Of a stretch of DNA of 64,000 nt, positions 49,087-60,540 are shown one piece after another. Both the position numbers and the translations under genes were made by a program. Numbering within the stretch: position 1 is the stretch's first letter; each line of letters opens with the position of its first letter. This DNA comes from Zantedeschia hybrid cultivar. Lineage: Eukaryota > Streptophyta > Magnoliopsida > Alismatales > Araceae. The notes under the pieces were generated by a model. It was not told where the DNA came from, made no database searches, and saw only the letters and a list, made by a program, of their open reading frames with translations. The stretch covers positions 68,846,456 through 68,910,455 of the forward strand of contig JARZZO010000001.1 of the NCBI GenBank assembly GCA_030544215.1. The letters are read 5' to 3'.

Positions 49087-51208
49087 TGTAAGGACTGAGA
49101 TTTTAGATCTAGTTGTTATATTAATTTCGGTGTCAGACCCCTTAGTTTGGGTCATCGTGGGTCTGGGGCATGAGTTCTTTATCGCGTCAAGTTTGCGCGA
49201 CACGATTTTGAACCACGTCGGCTAAGGGGGACGTCATTTAAGAGCTTTGCAGGGGTGCTGCGTGGACGGACGTTGGGAGGCATGTGTACGGCCTCGATCG
49301 TGTCGTCTAAATGGCGTCTTGCATGGTAGACGCTATTCAGAAGTTTGCCAGTGTACGGTCCATCCTGTCGTCTAATTGGCGTCATCTATGAACGACGCGT
49401 TTTAGCGAGGTTTCGGTTGACGCTCCGAAGCCTTCATTCCTTTCTCTCATTCTTTCCATTCTTCTCTCTCTCTCCTCCCCCTCCTCTCCGAACACTCCAA
49501 CACCCCCTTCCCCTTCTCCTTCCCTTCCTCTCTCCATTCTTCATCTTCCTCCACTCCAAACCCCCTACCTCTCACCGCTATCACCACCATCTCTTTCGCG
49601 ACACCTTACTCTCCGGATGGCAACCGATGACCTGGTGGAGTGACGGCGTCCACGGCGGTACCAACGGCGACTCATGGCGTGGCGGTTCGGTGGCTAGGAA
49701 TAAGAATGAGTTCAAGTAACTGGTAGGGTGACGATCCTCGTTGTATTTTGTTTAAAACCATGATTTTCCTGCTTTGAAGCATGCGATGTGTATGTAAATT
49801 TTTGAGTAGAAAGCATGTTTTAAGGGGATTTTTAATAGAAATAAGCATTTTTATGAAATTGGGTTTTGATTGTTAAATCGGTTATTGGATTTCTTCCCTT
49901 GTCTCTTTTGCGTTTTGGGTGTTTTCAGAGAGAAGGGACCCTGATTTTGGCTTGATGGAGGCCGGAGGATCTCTCGGTTTCGAGCGTTAAATGGCGTCGA
50001 GACCAAGTAACGTCATTTAGAATGGTATCGGCTATGGCCAACGCGATTTACGGTCCATTTTCTTGGATCCTGAGACTAGTGCGAAGATAAAGAGTTGAAT
50101 AGCATTGCTCATGGGCGACGCCATTCATTCCAGTATCCCCTGGGTCCCAGTGCTGCAAAACTCATAACATGTTTAGATGTCTTAAATGACGTCGACTATA
50201 GGCGATGTCATTTAAGACATAACCTCATGAATTCATGCAATTAACATGTGTTTACATTGTTAGATAGTTTGGTTAAATGCATGTTCGAAATTATACTTCG
50301 AGGACGAGAGTTTTCCACGTGACCGGATCGCACCGTGTTGTGTTTTGTGTGATCGTGGATCTAGAATGACAGTTGTTGACACTTGACATCCTATGTCGGT
50401 GTGGGAGTGGCGGAGTGACGCCTAGTGAGAGAGGGTTACCTAGTGTATCCCGGGGTATAGCTAGTACTGGTGTGGGAGTGGTACACTTCGGAGTGTCACT
50501 CGTGGCTGAGAGGAGACAGAACCACCTAGAGCTAGACATGCCAGAGTAGCTAGCGCACTATCCGAGGGGTTGCTGTTCCGTCCCAGCGGGTCGGTGTTTT
50601 CCGCGTTCGGCTGCGTGGTTTGTGTGTTTAGCCGAGATGTTGGTTGTAGACTCCGTAGTAGAGTGGTTTCAGAATTGTGCATGTTGCATTTACAAATGTA
50701 TGTGTTTCATATCGGAATTTGGAAATCTTTAGGAGTTGTATTTACTGATTTACTTTAATTGCATATATTCATGTTGTTGCACTTGTGGGTGCGTGAGTAG
50801 GTGGCGGGGATCAGAGAATCCCTACTAAGTCCATGTCGATGAGACTCACTCCTGCGGCTTTTAGGTGAGGGTTCCAAGCATACGTAGCATGGAGGGTTCC
50901 GTCTCAGGTTACGTACCAGCAGCCACTTTTTCGGAGTATGTCCCGATGTAGTCATTATTTCCTTTTCAGGTCTGTACGCTTAATTATTTCTTTTCAGTTG
51001 GAATATGTAATTATTTGCTGAGTCGAATCGAATTGTAATAAATTTTAATTCCTACACTTCCTTTACAATTCTATGTGTTGTGAATTATTTAGCTTAGTTT
51101 ATCATTTATTTTTCAGACTTATTGAGATCCTTGTTTGACTCCAAATTTTAATGATTCGATACTCGTTTAGTAATCGGATCTCCGATTATAGGGTGGCGGG
51201 TCGTTGCA
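49087..51208 (+). mobile_element. 5' LTR of a Ty3/Gypsy retrotransposon
   Basis: Starts TGTAAGGACTGAG and ends GGGTCGTTGCA, followed two bases later by the primer-binding site. It is 2.1 kb, long for an LTR, and GC-richer than its surroundings. It contains repeated AATGGCGTC/GACGTCATT words in both orientations, including the hairpin 50177-50220. No matching 3' LTR is present in the window. Confidence 0.75.
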
Positions 51209-51210
51209 GT

Positions 51211-51222
51211 TGGTATCAGAAC
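51211..51222 (+). promoter_or_regulatory. Primer-binding site (initiator Met tRNA type)
   Basis: TGGTATCAGAAC directly after the LTR matches the usual plant primer-binding site TGGTATCAGAGC at all but one base. Confidence 0.75.
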
Positions 51223-51365
51223 ATTTGGTTTAGCAAATAGATGAATAACTAGGTTAAATACCGTAATTTTAGCAAATAAATGTATTATCCTGTACATGCA
51301 CAACGGTAGTGTAGATTTTGAGTTCTAATTAGAAATTTTCGATTCTTATGACTGTAGGCGACTAA

Positions 51366-52162
51366 ATGGCTCATAGAAAGAGAGTGTCAGTTATTAGAGG
51401 GCAGGGAGATGTTACTAGCGGGTCTGAGGCCCGGTAAGCCGAATATGGAGCGTTTTATGGAGGTCATGATGGACACAATGATTAGATATCAGACTCGATA
51501 CCCTAGTGAGAGTTCTAGTGTTCGGGGAGGGCCTTCAGCTGCTCTAGAGATATTCCTGAAACTGAAACCGCTTCATTTTACCGGCTGTCCCAATTCTGAT
51601 GAGGTCGTTCATTGGCTGAAGGAGTTAGAGAAGACTTTCGATATCATAGACTATGCTGTAGTTGAGAGGACTCCGTTAGCTATCTTCATGTTGAAAGATG
51701 ATGTCTATAACTGGTGGACCATTTTGAAGAACTTGTCTTATGCAGATAAAAATCTCAGGGAGATTTCATGAGAGACTTTTGTGAAGGAATTCTACGGACA
51801 ATACTTTCCTAGACATGTCCAGAAGGCCAAGGAGAAGGAGTTTATGGAGTTGACCCAAGGGAGTATGACAGTGCTCGAGTACCAGATGAAGTTCGTCGCT
51901 TTAAGATGGTTTGTACCCTTCATTTCGGAGGATGAGGAGTGTCGGATTGAGAGATTTGTGGACGGACTAAGGTTCAACTTAAGGAGTTTTGTAGCGTTCC
52001 ACTGTTGTTCATACTTGACATATCAGCAGTTAAGTCTGTTGTAGCAGTAGAGGCACGACACGATCAGTCGGCTCGAGAGAGGAGACTAGCTACTCATGGA
52101 TCAACATACGGCAAGGAGAAGACAACAACAACAACAGCAGCTCCTTCGTCTGAATCGGCAAA
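51366..52162 (+). pseudogene. Truncated Gypsy gag
   Basis: A short frame starts at the ATG at 51366 and stops at the TAA near 51437. The recognisable capsid-type gag frame runs 51409-51771 (LKPLHFTGCPNSDEVVHWL, then DDVYNWW) to an in-frame TGA. It resumes at 51772 (VKEFYGQYFPRHVQKAKEKE, then ECRIERFVDGLRFNLRSFV), matching the plant retrotransposon gag domain. A further frameshift lies near 52020. The sequence stops at 52162, before any zinc knuckle, protease or polymerase, and joins copy C directly. It is non-functional. Confidence 0.8.
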
Positions 52163-52902
52163 AGGTATATATCGTAGGAGTTCGATTTCTCTCAGTACAA
52201 GTTTGGACTGGACTCAATCAGTACAAAGAAGAAATAAGATAATTTTTCATAAAAATCCTTCCTTAGGAATGAGAAAAACACCATATGAAGGGTTTTTTTT
52301 GAAACTTTCTTCTCTTTCTACTGACTGAGTTCAGTCCAAACTTGCATGTAGAAGATCTCTATTCATATCATAGAGCTGTGTATCCATCTCAGTCAATCCC
52401 GTGGCCTTTACAACTCGACAAGCTTAGCCATGGCCCCAAAAGCTCACATGGGGAATCTGTTTTTCCTCCGGACCGCAAGGAGCAGCATGGGGGGCCTTCC
52501 TCCTAACGTGGAAGCACCAGATCCCATGCAGTAGGCCGCAATTCCATTTTCAGACCAGCACTTCTACACTGCTCGACATTTCAAAAAGTGGTTTGACGAC
52601 AAGCATCGACAGTTAAAGGTGCTAATTGAAGATTTTGTGGTCAGGAGAATGTGGTAACTGGGATGTAAAAAGATAATTCAAAATAAGGCTCTTTATCTGA
52701 GATTTATACCCCACTTTGATAGAAGAATAAGACTCCTTATTTTGCGAATAAAACTAATTTTACTTTGATACGCAGAATTAATTATACTTATTAGGATTGC
52801 TTATTCTTTGTTGATAATTATGTATTTGTAAGATTATTATTAAAGTTATTGGATCATCTATTGTAAAAAATCTTAAAACATTGAGCAGAGTAATAACTAA
52901 TG
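52163..52902 (+). repeat. Segmental duplication copy C (partial)
   Basis: Aligns with the distal part of copy B (from about 48015) and continues past the leader-like block and the CTTTGATAGAAGAATAAG region to a match of B near 49050. Its proximal 3 kb is missing, and the Gypsy gag fragment abuts it. At 52430 an ATG in AGCCATGGCC context opens a 34-codon frame (MAPKAHMGNLFFLRTARSS...). The B version of the frame is shifted and the A version lacks the ATG. Confidence 0.75.
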
Positions 52903-53445
52903 ATAATAGGTCCACAGGTTGTTCCAAATCCGAAGTACTCTACCATCTAGCTAGGTTGGTAAGACGAAAAGCTCAATTCCTATGAGTTTCCATGATATTG
53001 GGGCTAACTTCTCGGATGACAGTTGCAGGTCGGATGCTTCAGCCTTCATGAACCGTATTGAAAATTGTCGAGAGTTAATCTTAGTGCTGTAACATATATT
53101 GAGTGGATTTTTTTTTTATGTCCGATATAAAATAGTGATTTGACAGTCTAACGGGTCACAGAAGTTCTAATTAATTTTTCTCATACTTTATTTCAGTTAG
53201 ATGAATTGGCCTGATTGTAGTTAATTAGTTCATCACTTGTCTCTTAATTGGGAGGACTCAAATTTCATTTTTAGTTGAAATCCAATTACAAGTCATTTTT
53301 AATCTAACTTGTGACCATAATTGGCAGAATAAACTTAATTTGTGCTCAAGAGAGGAAGAATCACCACATAGATGCTTAAATAATATTATTTTATTACGAG
53401 GGGATGGGAAGTGGGCGTTGTTGGGGGGATTCCTATCATTTACAT

Positions 53446-53959
53446 GAGTCCGGATCGTCTCAATATCACATTTGACTAAACTCCAGCAGCAACTAGTTCC
53501 AAGACGCCATGTGTAAAATAAGTTCGCTGTTCGAGATACATCCCACCGAAGTTGGCAACTTTTTCTTTATTCCCGATTCAGCAAGTTCTCAATATTACAC
53601 AGATCAATTAAATATTACAAAGAGTATAAAATTACAACTATAATTTAAAATACACCCCAATGTGTACTTAGATACAACCTAAATTGCTATAAGAATATTA
53701 CTTTGGGATGTATTTTGAATTATGGGTATAGTCTTGTGCTTTTTGTAGTATTTAAATGCTTTGTATTGTATTACGTTGGGATGTTTTATATTATGGTTGT
53801 AACTTTGTGCTCTTGGTGGTATTTAAGTGCTCTAATAAATAAAAAAGTGTCAACTTCGGTGAGATGCATCCCGAGCGATGAAATTACTTTACACATTTAA
53901 TCTTAAAATTAATTATTGCTGAAGTCCAGTCCAATGTAATATTAAGATGATCTGAACTC
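53446..53959. mobile_element. Palindromic MITE directly upstream of the cysteine-rich gene
   Basis: The left arm GAGTCCGGATCGTCTCAATA and right arm, reversed, GAGTTCAGATCATCTTAATA are inverted copies, and similarity continues through most of the 514 bp. A partial copy lies at 37774-37835. It ends about 55 bp before the TATA box at 54014. The target duplication is uncertain. Confidence 0.6.
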
Positions 53960-54013
53960 ATTACATATTGGCAAGCCACTGGGAAAAGCGGCACTGAGCA
54001 AGGATTCATGCTG

Positions 54014-54020
54014 TATAAAT
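54014..54020 (+). promoter_or_regulatory. TATA box of the cysteine-rich gene
   Basis: TATAAAT, 117 bp upstream of the ATG at 54131, followed by a CT-rich, CACA-containing leader. Spacing and context fit a plant Pol II core promoter. Confidence 0.6.
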
Positions 54021-54130
54021 CCCAACCTAGTTTGCATCCCCCTTCCTCACACAACAGACATCTAAGAGCTCCTTATCCAACTAGCTAGATCTCCACTACT
54101 CCTTCACAGCTCGGCAAGTTTCTGGTAGCC

Positions 54131-54523
54131 ATGGCCACCATGGGACGTTGGCCCTCAAGCTGCTGCAGCTACTTCTTCGCCCTCCTCGTCCTGCTGCTGC
54201 TCATGGTGCCGGTCCACCCCCGGACCATCGACGACGGCGTCGAACCAGAAGACTCGCCCCTGCCGACGATTCCTAGGCACGAATGCAAGGTGTTGTGGGT
54301 TGCCAAGTGCCAGGACGGACTGGCCAATGAGCCTTGCTGCAAGGCAATAAACAGCCAGATCGAAAGGCATAGCAATGGCTTTTCTTGCGTCTGCGACAAG
54401 CTCAATCCTAAAGGCCATTACAGTCTGCCTCAGAGATGCATCAAGGAGTGGTGCCCCTCGTGCAAAGGCAAAACCTGTAACATTTCACGTCTTGCCGAGG
54501 ACGAGGCAGAGCTTAAAGTCTAG
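54131..54523 (+). CDS. Secreted cysteine-rich protein with an eight-cysteine (lipid-transfer-like) pattern
   Basis: 130 residues, single exon. Residues about 13-30 form a hydrophobic signal peptide core (YFFALLVLLLLMVPV). The mature part has ten cysteines. Cys52, 60, 69-70, 86/88, 103 and 108 follow the order C-C-CC-CxC-C-C of the eight-cysteine motif of plant lipid-transfer and inhibitor proteins. Cys111 and Cys116 are extra. The spacing (x7, x8, x15, x1, x14, x4) is shorter than classic lipid-transfer proteins between CxC and the seventh cysteine, so assignment to that family is tentative and binding activity is unproven. The ATG at 54131 lies in AGCCATGGCC context; a second in-frame ATG at 54140 is also in good context. 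An upstream TATA box supports expression. Its leader resembles blocks in repeats A, B and C. Confidence 0.75.
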   Translation: MATMGRWPSSCCSYFFALLVLLLLMVPVHPRTIDDGVEPEDSPLPTIPRHECKVLWVAKCQDGLANEPCCKAINSQIERHSNGFSCVCDKLNPKGHYSLPQRCIKEWCPSCKGKTCNISRLAEDEAELKV

Positions 54524-55664
54524 TGATGCAGTACGTCCCGCTGCCATTTTTCTATGATTGCCAGTGTCTGCTTGCTGTGTCAATCCTGCGTGCTGTCGTC
54601 GTGGTCGTGGTCGTCATGTTAAGTGGTTAACGTTGTACTGTTTGTAGACTGGCTTCTCTACTCTACAGTACTGGTTTGGTGTTGGCTAGTGAAGTCTGTA
54701 ACATATACATATGCATGCCACTGTGATCGGATCCGTGCCTTGCAGGTCCTTGCATGTTGGGAATGCCTTGCGGAGGTTGCTTGCTCTTTCTCGCTGGGCA
54801 TATCATATGCATATGCTTGTTGCTGTTGTTGTCGAATAATATTAATTACCGAGTGTTTGGTATAATGGATTGGTGTTATTCCCTCTATTCTTGCCCATGT
54901 TTTGCTCTCTTGCAAGTATCCTCCTATATTTTTCCTTTCGTGTTATATCCTCGTTGAAAGTGGAGCATGGATCACCTGCCGAATGATTACTGTCTTATTA
55001 TGAGAACACGATCACTTTAATATGGATGGAAGGAGAAAATTTCAACGGTTCTTTATCTCCGCCTCTCTCTCTCTCTCTCTCTCTTTTAACTAACCGTTCT
55101 ATTGAAGATGGTATGATACACATAAATTTACTATAAATAAAATTTACTATAAATTTTTAGATATTCAAATACTCTCTCAAGTAATTTCCTCTCTTGGGAC
55201 TTAAATTTCATCACTCGATTGTGAAACTCAATCATAGCCATCCGATCAAATGTGTTTAAAAAATATTTTTAAAATTTTATAAAAAATAGTTAAAACGAAA
55301 AATTATCCAATTAACTCTTAGGATATATATATATACACACACATAAGTGCAATTGTGTGAACCGCACTCTCCGTGCGGTCTGATCGCACGGTCCAAATTC
55401 TCACTTCCCTATGTTGAAATAAAAAAATAAATCACTATAAATTTTTAGATATTCAACTTTTCTCCTAAAATAAATTTCATCTATTTTGAGTAAAGTTTTA
55501 CCGTTAGATTATATCTAAATTGATTGTAGTCGTCTAATCTTGTACAAGTAAGTTAACGATCAATTGCTAAGATTAAGCTTCAAGATCGAATCATGATTGG
55601 ACGGCGAAAATAAAGTTTCAAGAGATGGAAACAACTTCAAAGGGTAATTGAATAATTAAAAAAT
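54524..55664. other. 3' flank and AT-rich repeat DNA
   Basis: Contains the likely 3' untranslated region of the cysteine-rich gene. From about 55130 come diverged copies of a repeat containing CTATAAATTTTTAGATATTC (about 55147 and 55436), with a related stretch near 56170. No gene was recognised. Confidence 0.5.
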
Positions 55665-55999
55665 GAGAATATTTTATTGCACCACCAAATGTTATTATGC
55701 CGCCTTGCAGTGCAGCCAAAGGAGAATTTTTTTTTTTTGAAGGCCCCGACTCACCCTACTCGACTGTACAATTCTATCTTCGATTGGATGACCTAAAAGA
55801 AAATGAAAAATCGAAAATCGACCTCAAATGAACAACAAAAAACATCTTTTTCGAGTCGTCCGATCCAAGATTGAATTATATAGTCAGGTAGGGCACCAAG
55901 GGGCCTTCCAAAAAAAAGTTCAATTTTTTTTTTCATTTTTTTCCTTGGCTGTACCATTAGGTGGCATAATAATGTCTAGCGGTGCAACAAATTATTCTC
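55665..55999. mobile_element. Mutator-type MITE
   Basis: The ends GAGAATATTTTATTGCACC and, reversed, GAGAATAATTTGTTGCACC flank a 335-bp fold-back. The 9-bp flanks ttaaaaaat (55656-55664 and 56000-56008) match perfectly, though they are low-complexity. Confidence 0.75.
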
Positions 56000-56008
56000 T
56001 TAAAAAAT

Positions 56009-58272
56009 TATGGTAAGTTTTATTTATTTTTTAAATATGAGCATGTGGGTCAAAACAGTACTACCGCATGCACTGTAGCTGATCACATGGTAACATTGAG
56101 ACATATAACGTAGATGAGTTCTCTCTCAAAATCCTCTTCTCTCATATTAAAAAATAATAAAATTTATTAATAGTTTTTAAATATTTAAATAAGTTCTTCA
56201 AGATTGTTCTCAAATCTGACGTTTGAATTTTCACCGTCCGATCTTGACGATCAATCTTAGTCATCCAATCAGAAAGGTATATATTAAAGATCAATGTCTA
56301 AAAATACTGAAAAATAATAAAAAAATAAAAAAAAAGTCAAATTAGCCCTGAAGGTTATCCCATCACCTCGGCTTCCAACTCCGATGTATTATTACAAATG
56401 CTTTTCACATCCTCTGAAAGATTACAATTATACTCTCACATTAAAGTACATACCATGAATTATAATGGAACATGATTAAAAAATTCAACGATTGTGCATG
56501 TATATAAAAAAAAAAACCATTCTTGAAAGTTAAAACAACCCGTTGTTCCCCTAAAAACAAGAGGTGGCAATGTAAATTTAGTAATACATCAGCACATCAA
56601 CGTCAGGATTTTGTAGTGCACACGGTGATTGTGGGAACCACAGGTTCTTAATTAGGATGATATGCATGTCGCTCTGAGGGTGTTATTTCTTGAAGAAATA
56701 AATTTCTTCCTCATTAATGTACGGCCTGAGATAACACCCTTACAGGAGGCCTTTGTATTATTTGAACACGCACGTCTCCATCCCTTATGGGCCATGTCCA
56801 CGATTGAGTTGAAGAGATAGACTCCTCTGTCGATTCAAGCATGGTCCAATTAACGGGCTTTCCATTAATATGTCGTGATCTTCTAAATATTCCTGGCAAA
56901 AAAGCTTGACCTAGAATTGGCTAGTTGCTTAGTCGAATAAGGAACAAGATCTTCTGGACCTGTATATCTGGACCGTCCAATATCCCCCTAGACAAATAAA
57001 ACTGAATAGTATGTATATTGTACACATCATTTTTAAAAGTAAAAGACTCATATACCTTCTTACAGCTCGGTCTCATGTATCTAAAGATGTTGGATGGTCC
57101 AGATGCACAAATCTAGACGATCTCATTCCGTCGTGTAGTAATTTGGGTGGTCAAGGTTTCTTATTAGCATTAGGATCAAAAGTGGGAGATCATTGCATTC
57201 GTAAGGAGTAGCGTGGATATAATTAAGATGGTAAACGCCAACGATGTTCATCAACCAGTACACACGTGTTATACCAGTGTTACTTGTAACTTTGTGACTA
57301 TTAGAATATTCGTATATTGAAAAAGGAAGAAATTAAAATATATCCAAAATTCTGATGTCTTTTCTACTTAATATCTTAAAGTTTTGAGTTGGAAGGTACT
57401 ATAATAATACGAATATAGTATAAGAATCAATGATTACGATCCGACTTAATATTATGTAGCTTAAGATTTTGTGTTGAATAGTCCAATAATATGAATAGTG
57501 ATAAATTAATTACTGAGATGTATAGATACTATTATTTTTTATTCAAAAGATCAACCAAAATTATTTTCGCAAGATTCTATATATACATAAAGTATGCATA
57601 GATTATAAGAAATAAAGTGCTACAATCTCTTTTTTCTTTTTCCCCTCGAAGCTGATCTAAACCCACCAATGTCATCAGGACTTTTTCTTCAGGTAATTTG
57701 TTTAAAAACAACATTTCTGCAAGGGATTTTGGGAACAAAATGGTATGTGCAATTGTCAACCCTAGAATGTTAATATTTTCTGAATATTTATAAATTTATA
57801 CATTTATTCTTAGTTTTTATTTTAAAAAAAGCCTATATCTTCATGCAACAGACTGCCAGCTTGTCTGAAATTTAACGATGGCGATAGTCTTTCCACAGTG
57901 GCACATTATTAAAAGAAAAACCAAAAGAAACTAGCTAGATTTCCATCTTTCATTATTGTCTTTGGCCTGTCAATTTCGGAGGTCATGAAGGCATTTGGAA
58001 TCTTTTTTTCGCATCCAGTTGACGAAGACTCTGCAAAGTAAGTGCTTAGTTGGTCCTGCGTTTAAAAGTTTATGCCTTTCTTACTTTTCTTTAACCAAAG
58101 ATGCTTCTGCTTGAAGTCTTAGGCTGCATTTGGCAATGATTATTTTTTGAAGATTTCAAAAAATCAAATTTTTGCACTCTAGCATGTGAGAGTTGACAGA
58201 TTTGGGATGATTGTGCTTCTTCCCCCTTTTCTCTCATTTGGGAGAAAATTAATTTAAACCATATGAGTAGGA

Positions 58273-58323
<51 letters not shown>

Positions 58324-59930
58324 GTGGGGGGCGGGGGGCGGGGGCGATTCCAATAATAATTGGAATTGTCCGGGTGCCCATTCTCAATTCAATAGCACTG
58401 TAGTCTTGTAATCTAGTGCATGCATTTGATGATGTTTAGTAATAGTGTGGTGTCATTACCTCAATAACACCCTACAATTTCACTATTATGTTTGGACTAT
58501 TTGACTTAAAACTTTAACGAAGGAAGTAAAGAAGTATCAAATAATTACTTGTTTAGACGTTATTTATTTATTTATTTTTTTCATGTGACTGTTCTAATGC
58601 GCCTATTTTTATGAAAGGCGCACTTTGGGTCTCTCAATTAAATTACACCCTGTCATGTAAAAAAAATAGTAAATAAACTTTGGTCCGAAATCACAATCAA
58701 ATACTCTAATATCATGATGAGCTTAGTGTCAATTCTAAGCTCACAATGTCAAGGCACTGAATAGAGCGAATAGTAAATCATATTAATATTTTATTTTTTT
58801 TCTTACTCAATATTGCATGATCATCCTAACAAGATAACTTCACTAATATTTAGGTTTCAGGAGGTTCAAACTCTTAAGCTGCATGCATTTGGTTTTGGAA
58901 AATTGGGGTGAATTGATGCAACAAGAACAACGATCAACTGGCCAGAATTAATGTCGTGATTGATGCAAGGGTGGGCTTGGAGTGGAACGGAAAGAAAATT
59001 TAAGAGATTTTGACAACCCTTCTGTAAAATTATCGTAACTTGCTATTTTGAGACAGATATGGACGTTATCTAACTACGTATTGATAGTGCCCCACTTTTG
59101 TTACCAAACTCCATCATTTCTCCTCCTCAAGGTAGTCAAGATTTTGGGTTGCTAACTTACTATTTCAGCAAATATCAATGATTCTCGCGTTTTGAACAGG
59201 ATTTTGAAGTTAATACAGTAGAGGAAAGTGTTTAGAATAGCATATTGGTCACATGTTAGGATTTGGGTTTAGGGTTTAGGCTTTAAACCCACTCTGCCTA
59301 AGAAGGGTTTAGATATGGGATAGCCCCAATTAAGTACCTGCAGTCATGGGTGACCCGCTAAGAAGGTCTATGTCAACTAGGTCTCGTAAATTTCACTATT
59401 GAAAGCTTCCTAAACTGTGGGATGCATAAGGCCTACGTTGATCAATCTCCCTAGAAACCCTTACAGGAGCTCCTCATAAATCAGTGACCTCTTCTTAAGG
59501 CTATTGAGCCCTCGAAAATAAGGCTAAAGTCTACATCAATCACAAGTCTTCACAACATAACGTATTGCCCGTAGGAGCCACTACAAGACTTCCCATGTGC
59601 TATGAGCCACTACCCACAACCCGTCACGCTACTCAAGAAGCATCTTTTGATCTCCTTGGGATGTTAGAAGGCTCAAGGGACAAACACCTCCTTGAAGATT
59701 TGCCTACTACATGGAAGGGCAAAGGCGAAGTTCCTTCTGACACACCCAGAAGTCTTTATTTAATACCCTGTACCTAACAACAAGGGGAGCGATCATGATC
59801 TCTATTAATACTGCCCACATTCAATCTTATATGACACATTGGGAGGTGCACAATATAGTGCATCTAACTGCATGATAGCATAACTAATGGTGTGGATATA
59901 GGAGTAGGATATGAGGCCCCCTCTGTCACT
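56009..59930. other. Intergenic DNA, no gene recognised
   Basis: AT-rich with short frames only. A CT microsatellite with a G-rich end lies at 58275-58345. 58125-58390 may be a degraded MITE (begins TTAGGCTGCATTTGGCAATG) but the right end is unclear. Confidence 0.45.
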
Positions 59931-59944
59931 GTTGTCACCTAAAA

Positions 59945-60340
59945 ATGAGCAAGGAAACATCCTATGAAACGCACAAGAAGGCCCAAGGTGAGGGAACCAA
60001 AGAAGCAACAATGGGACCCATTCTTGCAAGTCAAATGAAGCTAAAAAGGGTCACTTTGGGCCCAAATGAAGAAGAATCCAATGGGCAGCAACTAAGCTCA
60101 TTTTTGCAAGCCAAAGGGAGTCAAAAAAGATTATCTTTAGGCCCAAATGAAGAAGAAATTCAAAGGGCAGGTCTGAGCCCATTGTTTCAAGTAAAAAGAA
60201 GCCCAATAGGGCCATTTGGGCCCAAAAAAAGGAGGCCAAGACCGAATTTCGTGGCAGCCTTTAAAATGGCCCAAATGGTCCCCCCTATGGCATATTATTA
60301 TTCCTTTGGCTCATTCTCAAATCTGCCCAAAGGTGGATAA
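59945..60340 (+). repeat. Diverged tandem repeats with an open frame
   Basis: A unit of roughly 80-85 bp containing GGCCCAAATGAAGAAGAA recurs (about 60058, 60140, and decayed at 60218). The open frame therefore repeats LGPNEEE. No domain is recognised and the frame is best explained by the DNA repeat, although a small low-complexity protein cannot be excluded. Confidence 0.5.
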
Positions 60341-60533
60341 GAAGAAAAAGAAAGTGGTCCCCCCCCTCTCAAGATTCTTCTAGAAGAGGGTAGGTGAAAA
60401 GCAAAAGGAAAACCAATAAAGATTTTCCAAGTGTTGTGGCCTTATTGGAAGACTCTTAAGAGGAGTTTTTTATCTTTAATCCAAACCTAATGGATATCTA
60501 ATATACCTTCCAAAAAAGTAACCCAACTTTATC

Positions 60534-60540
60534 TATAAAA
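60534..60540 (+). promoter_or_regulatory. TATA-like element, possibly of an LTR
   Basis: TATAAAA in an otherwise GC-poor region, followed by purine-rich leader-like DNA (60560-60730). The layout (repeats, TATA, purine tract, then long non-coding DNA) suggests a retroelement promoter, but I could not find LTR borders. Confidence 0.3.
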
